Assembly: GCA_030263555.1 (NCBI GenBank)
Contig: SZPE01000010.1
Span: 1 to 64,000 of the forward strand
Source of the DNA: CFX2 sp014338005
GTDB taxonomy: Bacteria > Chloroflexota > Anaerolineae > Aggregatilineales > Phototrophicaceae
Reading direction: 5' to 3'
Length of the DNA: 64,000 nucleotides
Translations under genes and position numbers: made by a program
The notes under the pieces: generated by a model
What the model saw: the letters and a program-made list of their open reading frames with translations, nothing else
What the model was told of the DNA's origin: nothing
The model's database searches: none
In this document: positions 9,115-17,231 of the stretch, one piece after another
Numbering within the stretch: position 1 is the first letter of the stretch
Layout: each line of letters begins with the position of its first letter

Positions 9115-9480
9115 TCACTTCTCATACACCGCCTGCGCGGCGATGATCTGGTCAATATTCGCCTCCGCCCAGTCGCGTATGGCGGCCAGCAGCGGGCAAA
9201 GCGTTTTGCCCAACGGCGTGAGCGCATATTCCACGCGCGGCGGAACCTCGGCATACACGGTGCGCGTGACCAGCCCGTTACGCTCAAGCCGGCGCAGCGT
9301 TTGAGAAAGCATCTTCTGAGAGATGCCGCCAATCCCCCGCTGCAATTCGGAAAACCGCTTCGGCTCGTCTCCAAGCAGCCCGATCACCAGCGCCGTCCAG
9401 CGATCCGCGATCAGGTCCAGCACCTGCCGGGTGGGGCAGGTCATCGAATAAACATTGGGTGGGAGGACAAGAGTTTCCAT
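9115..9480 (-). CDS. HxlR-family transcriptional regulator
   Basis: Winged-helix DNA-binding protein that typically senses reactive electrophiles or redox state. The 121 residues include Cys15 in the usual N-terminal position (SMTCPTRQVLDLIADRWTALVI), FSELQRGIGGISQKMLSQTLRRLERNGLV for the recognition helix, and the wing VPPRVEYALTPLG. It is divergent from the qorB-like gene, the same arrangement as ytfH/ytfG in E. coli, so it probably controls that gene from the 100-bp shared spacer. Confidence 0.92.
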   Translation of the reverse strand: METLVLPPNVYSMTCPTRQVLDLIADRWTALVIGLLGDEPKRFSELQRGIGGISQKMLSQTLRRLERNGLVTRTVYAEVPPRVEYALTPLGKTLCPLLAAIRDWAEANIDQIIAAQAVYEK

Positions 9481-9492
9481 CAGGTAATTACC

Positions 9493-9540
9493 TTACATTA
9501 AAGTGCCTACTTCCCATTATATACTAACTCACTTATAGTA
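9493..9540 (+). promoter_or_regulatory. qorB-like promoter with candidate HxlR operator
   Basis: TTACAT (9493-9498), 18 bp, TTATAT (9517-9522). Overlapping the expected start site is TACTA-N9-TAGTA (9522-9540), an inverted repeat of the kind bound by HxlR dimers. The role is inferred from position between the two divergent genes. Confidence 0.45.
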
Positions 9541-9580
9541 ACTATGGCGAATTCAATCACAAATTGAGGAGGTATTACGC

Positions 9581-10489
9581 TTGTCAGAAAATCGTCAGCC
9601 AACACTGCTGGTCACGGGTGCATCCGGCCATCTGGGCCGCCGCGTGATCGAACTGCTGCTGGAGTCGCAAAACAGAACCATCATCGCCACCACGCGGACG
9701 CCGGAAAAACTGGCGGATTTTGGCGAACGCGGCGTGATCGTGCGTCCTGCCGATTTCGAGAATCCGGCTTCGCTTGCCAAAGCGTTTGCCGGCGCCGACC
9801 GGCTGCTGCTCATCAGCACCGATGCGCTGGGCGTGCCGGGGCAGCGGTTGAATCAGCATCGTAGTGCCGTCAAAGCCGCTGAGCAGGCGGGCGTGAGCCA
9901 TGTTGTGTATACATCGTTGATTAACCCCGGCCCCGATTCGCCCGTGCTGCTGGCCCCCGATCATCTTGGCACAGAAATCGCATTGGCCGAGAGCAAAATG
10001 GGCTGGACGGTGCTGCGCGAAAACATCTATGCGGAAGTTCTGCTTGGCTCGCTGATTCAGGCGGTGCAGTTTGGCGGCCTGTTTAATGCTGCCGCGAACG
10101 GCAAAGCGGCTTATATTACCCGCGAAGACTGCGCGCGCGCTGCCGCCGCCGCGCTTGCCGCGTCGTTTGAGGGACGCCGCACGCTGGACATCACCGGGCC
10201 GGAGGCGCTTTCGCAGACTGAGTTGGCGGCACTTGCCGGCAGAATCAGCGGCAAACAACTGGATTATGTTCCGCTGGAACTGGAGGTGCTGATTCAGAAT
10301 ATGGTGAATGCCGGACTGCCGCGTCCGCTGGCCGAAACCTACGCCTCGTTTGATACCGCCATCGCGCAGGGCAAATTCAGCGCGGTAACAAACAGCGTCG
10401 AGGAACTGACCGGGCGCAAGCCGATCAGCGTGGCCGAGTTTCTGGCCGCGAATCGTGACGCTCTGGCGCAAACGGCGGCGGTTCGCTAA
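9581..10489 (+). CDS. qorB: NmrA/SDR-type NAD(P)H:quinone oxidoreductase, QorB-like
   Basis: Atypical short-chain dehydrogenase that reduces quinones with NADPH. The start is TTG at 9581, fixed by the strong GAGGAGG 8 bp upstream. The dinucleotide-binding loop is VTGASGHLGRRV (residues 11-22). LLLISTD, VVYTSLI and the ENIY/AEVLL region match the NmrA-like subgroup, and GPEALSQTELA lies in the C-terminal half. At 302 aa it is slightly longer than E. coli QorB (286). The divergent HxlR gene supports induction by electrophiles or quinones. The exact substrate is not certain. Confidence 0.88.
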   Translation: MSENRQPTLLVTGASGHLGRRVIELLLESQNRTIIATTRTPEKLADFGERGVIVRPADFENPASLAKAFAGADRLLLISTDALGVPGQRLNQHRSAVKAAEQAGVSHVVYTSLINPGPDSPVLLAPDHLGTEIALAESKMGWTVLRENIYAEVLLGSLIQAVQFGGLFNAAANGKAAYITREDCARAAAAALAASFEGRRTLDITGPEALSQTELAALAGRISGKQLDYVPLELEVLIQNMVNAGLPRPLAETYASFDTAIAQGKFSAVTNSVEELTGRKPISVAEFLAANRDALAQTAAVR

Positions 10490-10518
10490 CGCAAAATCAG
10501 CGTTAAGGGCTGAATGTC

Positions 10519-10573
10519 GTAGGGGCGCGCCTGTGTGTGCGCCCCTGGGGCAGCCCATCGGTCTGCCCCTGCA
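10519..10573. repeat. Tandem GC hairpins (GTAGGGGCGC family)
   Basis: Two adjacent hairpins, GGGGCGC...GCGCCCC and GGGGCAG...CTGCCCC. Related units follow hypB (47414-47438) and precede the GH32-like gene (23055-23079). It lies between the convergent qorB-like gene and pyrH and may act as a bidirectional terminator. Confidence 0.6.
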
Positions 10574-10599
10574 TTCAAGGCGTCCTCTCTGAACCTGCC

Positions 10600-11328
10600 T
10601 TAAGGCGTGATGATCGTTCCTACGTCGTGCTGCCCCTGCACCGCTTTGATGAGGTCGTTTTCCCCCCAGAAGTTCACCACCAGGATCGGCATTCCGTTTT
10701 CCTGGCACAGCGTGAAGGCCGTCATGTCCATCACTTCGTATTTATTGGCGATCACCTGCTGGTAAGTCAGGCTGGCAAAACGGGTGGCCGTTGGGTCTTT
10801 TTTGGGGTCGGCGGAGTATACGCCGTTGACTTTGGTGGCTTTAATCACGATGTCCGCCCCGATCTCCATCGCCCGCAGCGCCGCCGCCGTATCGGTGGTG
10901 AAATAGGGGTTGCCCGTGCCGCCGGCGATGATGACCACGCGCCCTTTTTCCAGGTGGCGGATCGCCCGCAGCCGGATATAAGGCTCGGCGACGGCGTTCA
11001 TCTGGATGGCGGTCTGCACGCGGGTGGTTACGCCCTCGCGCTCCAGCGCATCTTGCAGCGCCAGCGCGTTCATCACCGTGCCGATCATGCCCATATGGTC
11101 GGCGGTGCTTTGTTCCATGCCTCGGCTGACGCCGGTGCTGCCGCGCCACAGGTTGCCCGCGCCGATGACGACCGCCGCCTGCACGTCCAGAGCGCGGATG
11201 ATTTTGATTTTACGGGCGATGATTTCGGCGCGGTCGGGGTCAATGCCGTAACCCTGGGGGCCGGCCAGCGCCTCGCCGCTGAGTTTTAAGACGATTCGTT
11301 TGTACACCGCACCGTTGGGGTTGCTCAT
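10600..11328 (-). CDS. pyrH: UMP kinase
   Basis: Phosphorylates UMP to UDP in pyrimidine synthesis; a hexameric amino-acid-kinase-fold enzyme. The 242 aa is the family length. Visible: RIVLKLSGEAL (11-21), VIGAGNLWRG (54-63), the D-H-M-G-M-I-G-T block, IIAGGTGNPYFTTDTAA (133-149) and the ATP-site ADIVIKATKVNGVYSADPK. Third of the conserved rpsB-tsf-pyrH block, but separated from tsf by a terminator, so it probably has partly independent expression. The usual next gene, frr, is absent here. Confidence 0.96.
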   Translation of the reverse strand: MSNPNGAVYKRIVLKLSGEALAGPQGYGIDPDRAEIIARKIKIIRALDVQAAVVIGAGNLWRGSTGVSRGMEQSTADHMGMIGTVMNALALQDALEREGVTTRVQTAIQMNAVAEPYIRLRAIRHLEKGRVVIIAGGTGNPYFTTDTAAALRAMEIGADIVIKATKVNGVYSADPKKDPTATRFASLTYQQVIANKYEVMDMTAFTLCQENGMPILVVNFWGENDLIKAVQGQHDVGTIITP

Positions 11329-11390
11329 GGCGCCTCCTCGTTTCTGCCAGATTTAAATTATCAAAAAGCGCGGCTGCCGTTCCTGGCAAC

Positions 11391-11418
11391 AAAAAAGGGA
11401 TTAGCAAATGCTAATCCC
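11391..11418 (-). terminator. Rho-independent terminator between tsf and pyrH
   Basis: On the minus strand a perfect 9-bp stem GGGATTAGC/GCTAATCCC with a 4-nt loop is followed by TTTTTT. It is the cleanest terminator in the window. Confidence 0.9.
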
Positions 11419-11468
11419 CCTGCACGCTTGCAGTTCTCCGGTTGGTTAATCCCAGATCGCCTGGGCGG

Positions 11469-12095
11469 CTACTCACCATCGGCCTCGCTGTCGGTCGCTT
11501 CGCCCAGAGCAAAGCGGGCGAAACGGCGAATCTGGATGCTCTCGCCCACCTCGGCCACCACTTCGCTTAAATACTGCGCGATGGTTTTGGAGTCGTCCTT
11601 GAGGAAGGGCTGCTCCATCAGCACGATTTCCTCGAAAAACTTGTTCATACGCCCGTCCACGATTTTTTCGGCCACCGCTTCCGGCTTGCCTTCGTCCAGG
11701 GCGCGGCGAAGCTGGATAGCGCGTTCCGCCTGGACGACCGCCTCCGGCACATCCTCGCGGTTGACGTATTCCGGGGCCAGATTGGCGACATGCAGGGCCA
11801 CGTTGTGGGCAAAGGCCTGGAAGCGTTCGGTTTTGGCGACAAAATCGGTTTCGCAGTTCACCTCGACGATGACGCCAAGCCGCTGATTATGGTGCGTGTA
11901 GCTGGCGATGAGTCCCTCGTTCATCACGCGGCCGGCGGTCAGTTTTTTGGCGGCGCGCGCCAGCCCTTTTTCTCGCAGGTAATCCACGGCTTTTTGCAGG
12001 TCGCCGCCGTTGGATTCGAGCGCCTTTTTGCAGTCCAGCGGGCCTGCGCCGGTCATCTCGCGCAGGTCTTTGACCATCTGGGCAGTGATTTGCAT
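11469..12095 (-). CDS. tsf: Elongation factor Ts
   Basis: Guanine-nucleotide exchange factor for EF-Tu. The amino-terminal UBA-like module VKDLREMTGAGPLDCKKAL (9-27) and the core block VIVEVNCETDFVAK (75-88) are intact. The 208 aa represent the short EF-Ts form with a single core subdomain, as in Thermus, rather than the ~280 aa E. coli form. It starts 5 bp after the rpsB stop, so the two are cotranscribed and probably translationally coupled. A strong terminator follows. Confidence 0.95.
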   Translation of the reverse strand: MQITAQMVKDLREMTGAGPLDCKKALESNGGDLQKAVDYLREKGLARAAKKLTAGRVMNEGLIASYTHHNQRLGVIVEVNCETDFVAKTERFQAFAHNVALHVANLAPEYVNREDVPEAVVQAERAIQLRRALDEGKPEAVAEKIVDGRMNKFFEEIVLMEQPFLKDDSKTIAQYLSEVVAEVGESIQIRRFARFALGEATDSEADGE

Positions 12096-12100
12096 GGGTC

Positions 12101-12979
12101 CTATTCTTCCCCTTCTTCTTCTATTTCTATGTCTTCTTCATCATCCAGGAACAGGTTCGCATCGCGCAGTTTGGCGAGTGTCGAAGCGCCCAGGTACTGC
12201 TCGTCGCCTTCGATTTCCTCCAACTGGTCAAAGTCGTAATAGGGCGACTCTTCCTCCGGCATGGCCTCGGTTTCGGGCAGGTCGTCTGTCTTACGCATGG
12301 CCTGGCCTTCCAGCACCGCCTCGGCAAAGGTTGTCACCAGCAGCCGGATGGCCCGCACCGCGTCGTCGTTGGCCGGGATGATGTAATCAATCGTGTCCGG
12401 GTCGCAGTTGGTGTCGGCCAGCGCCAGCACCGGCAGCCCCAGGATGTTGGCTTCTTTGACAGCGGTCGCCTCGCGGATGGTATCCACCACGATCAGCATA
12501 TCGGGCAGGTTTTTCATGTCCCGGATGCCGCCCAGCCGGAGCTGAAGCTTTTCGATCTTGCGCTCCAGCATCAAGCCCTCTTTTTTGGTGAGCAGGTCGA
12601 ACTCGCCGGCGTCACGGCGTTTTTCCAGCTTTTTGAGCGTATCAATCCGCTCCCGGATGGTGCGCCAGTTGGTGAGCGTGCCGCCCAGCCAGCGGTGATT
12701 GACATACGGCATCCGGCAGCGGGCCGCTTCCTGGGCGATCACTTCCTGCGCCTGGCGTTTGGTGCCGACGAACAGCACCGTACCACCTTTGGCGACCAGA
12801 TCACGAATCGCGTCGTAATAGGTGTTCAGGTTGGCGAGCGTTTGCTGCAAATCAATGATGTGGATGCCGTTGCGCTGGGTAAAGATAAAGGGCGCCATTT
12901 TGGGGTTCCACTTGGGCGTGCGATGCCCGAAGTGAACGCCCGTTTCCAACAGCGCCTTCATGGTCACGGAGGAAGGCAT
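12101..12979 (-). CDS. rpsB: 30S ribosomal protein S2
   Basis: Small-subunit protein. The family blocks ETGVHFGHRTPKWNPKM (12-28), FIFTQRNGIHIIDLQQT, VLFVGTKRQAQ, VNHRWLGGTLTN, LPVLALADTNCDPDTIDY and IPANDDAVRAIRL are all present. At 292 aa it exceeds the common ~240 because of a very acidic C-terminal tail (EEDIEIEEEGEE). It leads the rpsB-tsf operon. The 150-bp leader before it contains repeated GGCCAACCGG units and could hold an autoregulatory structure, but no known rpsB leader motif was identified. Confidence 0.96.
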   Translation of the reverse strand: MPSSVTMKALLETGVHFGHRTPKWNPKMAPFIFTQRNGIHIIDLQQTLANLNTYYDAIRDLVAKGGTVLFVGTKRQAQEVIAQEAARCRMPYVNHRWLGGTLTNWRTIRERIDTLKKLEKRRDAGEFDLLTKKEGLMLERKIEKLQLRLGGIRDMKNLPDMLIVVDTIREATAVKEANILGLPVLALADTNCDPDTIDYIIPANDDAVRAIRLLVTTFAEAVLEGQAMRKTDDLPETEAMPEEESPYYDFDQLEEIEGDEQYLGASTLAKLRDANLFLDDEEDIEIEEEGEE

Positions 12980-13136
12980 GGTTTATTCTCCTGGTTACGT
13001 GTTTGAACGCTCACGCCCTTCATCCCCTGGCCGCAACCCGGCCTGCGCCGGGCAACACCGCCTGAGTCTGGACGTGTGATATTGGGCCGGCCAACCGGCC
13101 AACCGGGGCGCATTGTAGCATACCGGCGGCAGCGAT

Positions 13137-14087
13137 TCAAGGATGGGCATTAACGAATGCGCGCCAGACCCACCCCTGGATGGAGGAGTATTTTTTGCGG
13201 ATGTGTATCCAGTTTTCGGTTTCTTCCAGGATGAATACTTCTTCGCCGACGTACAGGCTGCCGATACGGTCGTGGCGGAAACCCGGCCACAGGCGCAGGT
13301 TGGCGTCCCGGACGATCACCCCGCGCCGCGCCCGTTCCATCGCCGACGGAGAGCGGTTGAGCGAGCGCACGACCAACCTGTCCACGCACAGGTAAGCGCC
13401 CGGCCCGACTTCCACCCCGGCGAAGCCGTTCGGGCTGAGGCGCACGTTGTAGTCAATCACCAGTTCTTCGTCAAAGAGCGTTCGCATCGTGCGCCCGTCC
13501 ACCTCCGCCCGCAGCAGATGCCAGTTTTTATCCATCGGCGGCAGGTTGGTTTGGCTGAAGTCGTGGATGTTGGTCGCGCCCACGCCGCCGTAATAATACT
13601 GGGCAATGTGCGCGCCCCAATCGCCAAAACCCAGGCTGTGCCGGTAGCCCCACCAATCGCCGTTCAGCCGGGTGAGCAGCGCGATATGGCTGTAATCCGG
13701 CGCTCGTGTCGGGTTGGGCAGTATCCGCGCCTCGATTTCAAGCGAATAATTCTGCCAGTCCTCCGACCCGAATATAAACTTGGGGAAGCTGCCATAGCGG
13801 GAATGATAATTGGAAATACACACCAGGCCGCGCCGGTCATCGAAAACGTGCCGCCAGCCGGCTTCAAAGGTGATGCCGGACAGCCCGGAACGCTCAAAAT
13901 CCTCCTCGAACAGCACTCCCAGAAAAGCGGACTCGGCGGCCCCCGGCGGCGCTGCCTGCTCTGGCGGGTGGGCGATGATGGGAGTTTGAATTGAGTTAGC
14001 GGCGGTCGGCGGCGGGGACAGGAGCAGCAGGGTGAAAATCAGCGCGCCTATGGCGGACGGGCCGTTGTTTACGGCGGACAGCGCCAT
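13137..14087 (-). CDS. Secreted protein with concanavalin-like and SH3-like domains
   Basis: Exported protein of unknown function. The signal peptide is residues ~1-30 (hydrophobic GALIFTLLLLSPPPTAANS). A beta-sandwich domain at ~58-235 (FEEDFERSGLSG, NYSLEIEARILPN, WHLLRAEVDGRTMRTLFD, GFAGVEVGPG) resembles the LamG/GH16-like fold of DUF1080-type proteins. The C-terminal ~65 residues (VIVRDANLRLWPGFRHDRIG to GWVWRAFV) form a bacterial SH3 domain. GAGGGA precedes the ATG. Probably binds cell-wall or extracellular glycans. No catalytic residues could be assigned. Confidence 0.75.
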   Translation of the reverse strand: MALSAVNNGPSAIGALIFTLLLLSPPPTAANSIQTPIIAHPPEQAAPPGAAESAFLGVLFEEDFERSGLSGITFEAGWRHVFDDRRGLVCISNYHSRYGSFPKFIFGSEDWQNYSLEIEARILPNPTRAPDYSHIALLTRLNGDWWGYRHSLGFGDWGAHIAQYYYGGVGATNIHDFSQTNLPPMDKNWHLLRAEVDGRTMRTLFDEELVIDYNVRLSPNGFAGVEVGPGAYLCVDRLVVRSLNRSPSAMERARRGVIVRDANLRLWPGFRHDRIGSLYVGEEVFILEETENWIHIRKKYSSIQGWVWRAFVNAHP

Positions 14088-14227
14088 GCGATTTTTCCCT
14101 CGAATAACCTTTTTTGCAGGAACACCGGCTGTTTTCCAGTGTAGGACAAAGCCGCTGGCAGAGCAAATCGGCAGGCCGTAAAATATAAAAATACAAACCG
14201 GCTCTACACACAGGTTTAAAAGCCCTC

Positions 14228-14968
14228 ATGCGCGAAACCCAGGCAATCATTGAACGCATAAGCCGCCTGAACGAACACTACCAGCGGCTGCATCTGTCGG
14301 TCGAGGATTATTTGAAGGATGTCAAACCGGGGCAAAGCCTGCTGGCGCGGCTGACCGACCGCTGGGACCCCTACCTGCGCGAGCTGTGGTGGCCGGTGGC
14401 CGCCGCCAACAGCGGCCTGACCGTCGAACGCCCCGGCAGCCAGCATTACGAGCCGGGGCAGAGCGTCAGCCTGCTGGGGCCGGTCGGGCAGCCGTTCCGC
14501 TACCGGCGCACGCTGCGAAACGTGCTGCTGATCGCCTACGATACCGCGCCGACGCCGCTGGTGATGTCGGTGGACTGGCTGCTCAGCAATCACATCAGCG
14601 TGACGCTGGTGCTGGCCGGCAAAGCCGCGCTGTACCCCACCCAGCGCCTGCCGCCGGAAGTGGAGGTGCAGCACGCCGACGAATCGTTAAGCTGGCCGAA
14701 CCGGGTGATGACGGTCGGCTGGGCCGACCAGGTGTTTGTGGCGGTGGGGCAGGACGACGAAATGGGACGCTTCGGGCAAATCTGGACGCTGTTTAAAGAA
14801 CTGCGCGCCGAAATACCGAAGGCCTACCTGTTCGGCGTGTTCCAGCCGGCGCAGCCGTGCGGCGTAGGGGCCTGCCAGGCGTGTCTGGTGCCGATGCGCG
14901 GCCACCATAACAGCCTGGTCTGCACCGAAGGCCCGGCGCTGGATTTAACCCAGGTGATGCTGGCGTAA
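14228..14968 (+). CDS. PyrK-like 2Fe-2S flavoprotein subunit
   Basis: Resembles the dihydroorotate dehydrogenase electron-transfer subunit. The C-terminus carries PCGVGACQACLVPM and a later Cys before EGPALDL: the C-x4-C-x2-C-x11-C 2Fe-2S pattern of PyrK. The preceding ~200 residues have the layout of a ferredoxin-reductase module (beta-barrel HYEPGQSVSLLGPVG, then the nucleotide-domain strand NVLLIAYDTAPTPL), but the classic FAD motif RxYS and the GGxG nucleotide loop are not recognisable. No pyrD neighbour exists; the convergent gene is an Fe-S oxidoreductase. It may serve another redox partner. Confidence 0.75.
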   Translation: MRETQAIIERISRLNEHYQRLHLSVEDYLKDVKPGQSLLARLTDRWDPYLRELWWPVAAANSGLTVERPGSQHYEPGQSVSLLGPVGQPFRYRRTLRNVLLIAYDTAPTPLVMSVDWLLSNHISVTLVLAGKAALYPTQRLPPEVEVQHADESLSWPNRVMTVGWADQVFVAVGQDDEMGRFGQIWTLFKELRAEIPKAYLFGVFQPAQPCGVGACQACLVPMRGHHNSLVCTEGPALDLTQVMLA

Positions 14969-14991
14969 AAGGCGCTCCACCGGCGCTTCGA

Positions 14992-17040
14992 TCAGGCCGG
15001 GGCGGCGGCCTGCGGTTCGGCCAGCCGTTCGGCCACCAGTTCCGCGATGTCCTTCACCGCCGGCCCGTCGGGGACGGCGGGCTGGGCGCTCTCGAACATC
15101 TGCATACAGAACGGGCAACCCACCGCCACCACGTCCGCGCCGGTGGCTTTGGCTTCTTCATACCGTTCGATGTTGACGGCTTTTGTCCCGTGTTCTTCTT
15201 CTTTCCAGAACTGCGCGCCGCCCGCGCCGCAGCAGAACGAACCGGTTTTGCTGCGCGCCATTTCGGTATGTTCGCCGTTGAGCGCCAGCAGCACATTACG
15301 CGGCGCATCCACCACGCCGTTATGCCGCCCCAGGTAACATGGGTCGTGGAAGGTGACGTTCGGCTGCCGTTCAGGGTGGGCGCTCAGCGGCAGTTTGCCC
15401 GCCGCGATCAGTTCTTCGATCAGTTCGGTATGGTGGACGACGTTATAGTGTCCGCCAAACTGGTGATATTCCTTCGCCAGATTGTGGAAACAGTGCGGGC
15501 AGGTGACGACGATGCGTTTGGGATTGACGGCGTTGAGCGTTTCGACATTACCCAACGCCAGTTCGTAGTACAGGTCTTCCTTGCCGGAACGCCGCGCCAC
15601 GTCCCCGGTGCAGTTTTCGGCCTCGCCCAGTACGGCGAAGCTGACGCCCGCCCGGTGCAGGATTTTCACCAGCGACCGCGCCGTGATCTGCGCGCGCGGG
15701 TCGTAGCTGGCGGCGCAGCCCACCCAGTACAGCACCTCAAAGTCCGGGTTTTCCTCCACCGTCGGGACGGGTATCTCCAGCCCTTTGGCCCAGTTAAAGC
15801 GGCTGTCGGCGTTTTGCCAGGGGTTGCCCTGGCGCTCCATGCCTTTGTAGGCGGCTTGCAGTTCGGCGGGGAAATCGCTTTGCATCAGCACCGCATCGCG
15901 CCGGATGTACAGGATGTCCAGCATCGGCTCGTTACCCACCGGGCAGATGTCCACGCACGCGCCGCAGGCCGTACAGGCCCACACCGCCGAACTGCTGATG
16001 ACCGAGCCGATCAGCGGCATGGGCGATTCCTGCCCGGCGGCCAGGTCGCCCATGCGTTCCCGGATGGTGTAACGTTTGTTGATCTCCAGCGCCGAGGGCG
16101 ACAGTTCCTTGCCGGTTGTATAGGCCGGGCAAACGTCCTGGCAGCGGTTGCACATAATACAGGCGAAGGCGTCGAAAATCTGCGTTTTGCTCAGATGTTC
16201 CAGTCTGTTCGCGCCGAACTGTTCGATTTTTTCGTCTTCAAAATCGAGCGGCTCCATCTCACCCAGGGAGGTGCGCTGCGGGCGCGTGAGGAAATTGAAG
16301 GGAGCCATGAACAGGTGCGCGTGTTTGCTGTAGGGGAAGTACGGCAAAAACAGCAGGATGCCGCCCAGCGCCACCCACCAGAAGATATGTTGCAGCATCT
16401 TCAGGCCGTCGGCGCTAAAACCGCCGAAAACCGGCGCGATGAGCGTCGCAAAGGGCATAAAGGCGTCCGGCTCGCCCGCCGCCACATGCGCCACCTCGCC
16501 CAGAAAACGCGCGCCGACATGAATGAGGATGAACACGGCCACAATCAGCGAGTCGCGGGTGATGCCGCCGTTTTTGACGTTCGGGTGCAGCAGCACGTTG
16601 TCGTGATAGGTCAGTTCCTTCCGGTTCGGCAGCACGAACCGGCGCAGGATAAAGTAGGCCACACCCACTAGCACGGCTATGCTCAGCACGTCCGCCACCA
16701 GCCGGTACAGGTCGTACAGCGCGCCGGTGGAGCGCAGCGTTTCGGTAAAAGTGGGGATGTAACCCCGCAGCACGTCCAGCGCGTTCACCAGGAAATAAAA
16801 CGTAAAGCCCCAGACGATGCCCAGGTGGAATAGGCTGGACAGCCGCCGCGTTTTGAGGGTGGTGCGCTGGCCGAGGTAAATCATCAGCGCCCGCCAGGCG
16901 CGGGGCAGCAGGCGGTCGAGGTGTAGTTTGCCGCTGCCCCGGTTGATGATGAGCCACATCTCGCGGAAGCCGTTAAAAGCCGCGCCGACCGAGAGCAGCG
17001 CCAGCAGGATAAAAAGCATCTGTTCAACGGGTGTCAGCAT
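14992..17040 (-). CDS. Membrane-bound HdrD/GlpC-type Fe-S oxidoreductase
   Basis: Membrane electron carrier. The start at 17040 (MLTPVEQMLFILL) begins the first helix; an upstream reading to 17190 adds 50 non-conserved residues. The N-terminal ~280 residues hold about six hydrophobic helices of the NarI/DUF3483 type. Two 4Fe-4S motifs follow (CIMCNRCQDVCPAY and CTACGACVDICPVG), then two CCG cysteine-rich domains (CTGDVARRSGKEDLYY with CPHCFHNLAKEY, and CYLGRHNGV with FCCGAGGAQFW). This architecture is typical of quinone- or menaquinone-linked Fe-S reductases. The donor is unknown; the ETF or acyl-CoA partners often found nearby are absent. Confidence 0.85.
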   Translation of the reverse strand: MLTPVEQMLFILLALLSVGAAFNGFREMWLIINRGSGKLHLDRLLPRAWRALMIYLGQRTTLKTRRLSSLFHLGIVWGFTFYFLVNALDVLRGYIPTFTETLRSTGALYDLYRLVADVLSIAVLVGVAYFILRRFVLPNRKELTYHDNVLLHPNVKNGGITRDSLIVAVFILIHVGARFLGEVAHVAAGEPDAFMPFATLIAPVFGGFSADGLKMLQHIFWWVALGGILLFLPYFPYSKHAHLFMAPFNFLTRPQRTSLGEMEPLDFEDEKIEQFGANRLEHLSKTQIFDAFACIMCNRCQDVCPAYTTGKELSPSALEINKRYTIRERMGDLAAGQESPMPLIGSVISSSAVWACTACGACVDICPVGNEPMLDILYIRRDAVLMQSDFPAELQAAYKGMERQGNPWQNADSRFNWAKGLEIPVPTVEENPDFEVLYWVGCAASYDPRAQITARSLVKILHRAGVSFAVLGEAENCTGDVARRSGKEDLYYELALGNVETLNAVNPKRIVVTCPHCFHNLAKEYHQFGGHYNVVHHTELIEELIAAGKLPLSAHPERQPNVTFHDPCYLGRHNGVVDAPRNVLLALNGEHTEMARSKTGSFCCGAGGAQFWKEEEHGTKAVNIERYEEAKATGADVVAVGCPFCMQMFESAQPAVPDGPAVKDIAELVAERLAEPQAAAPA

Positions 17041-17231
17041 TGAAGTAACCCCAATTCTATTAAATCGGCGTTTAATTAGGCCGGAGTGTACCACCTGCCG
17101 GAAAAAAGGCCAAAGAAGCGGCGCCGCGCGCCCGGTTCGACCGCCGAAAGGTTGGCTGTTGAAGTCCGGCTGGATTGTCGGTAGAGTCACGATATATTCG
17201 ATGGTTGTTTGCGTCAGAAGGGCCGGCAGGC

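Noticed and set aside
12980..13136. A known S2-binding leader RNA before rpsB
   Set aside because: GGCCAACCGG units can pair, but I could not match them to a described rpsB leader, so only the leader's presence is noted under rpsB.
15190..16671. A 493-codon open frame antisense to the HdrD-type gene
   Set aside because: Same cause: the opposite strand carries conserved Fe-S and CCG motifs, and the antisense translation shows none.
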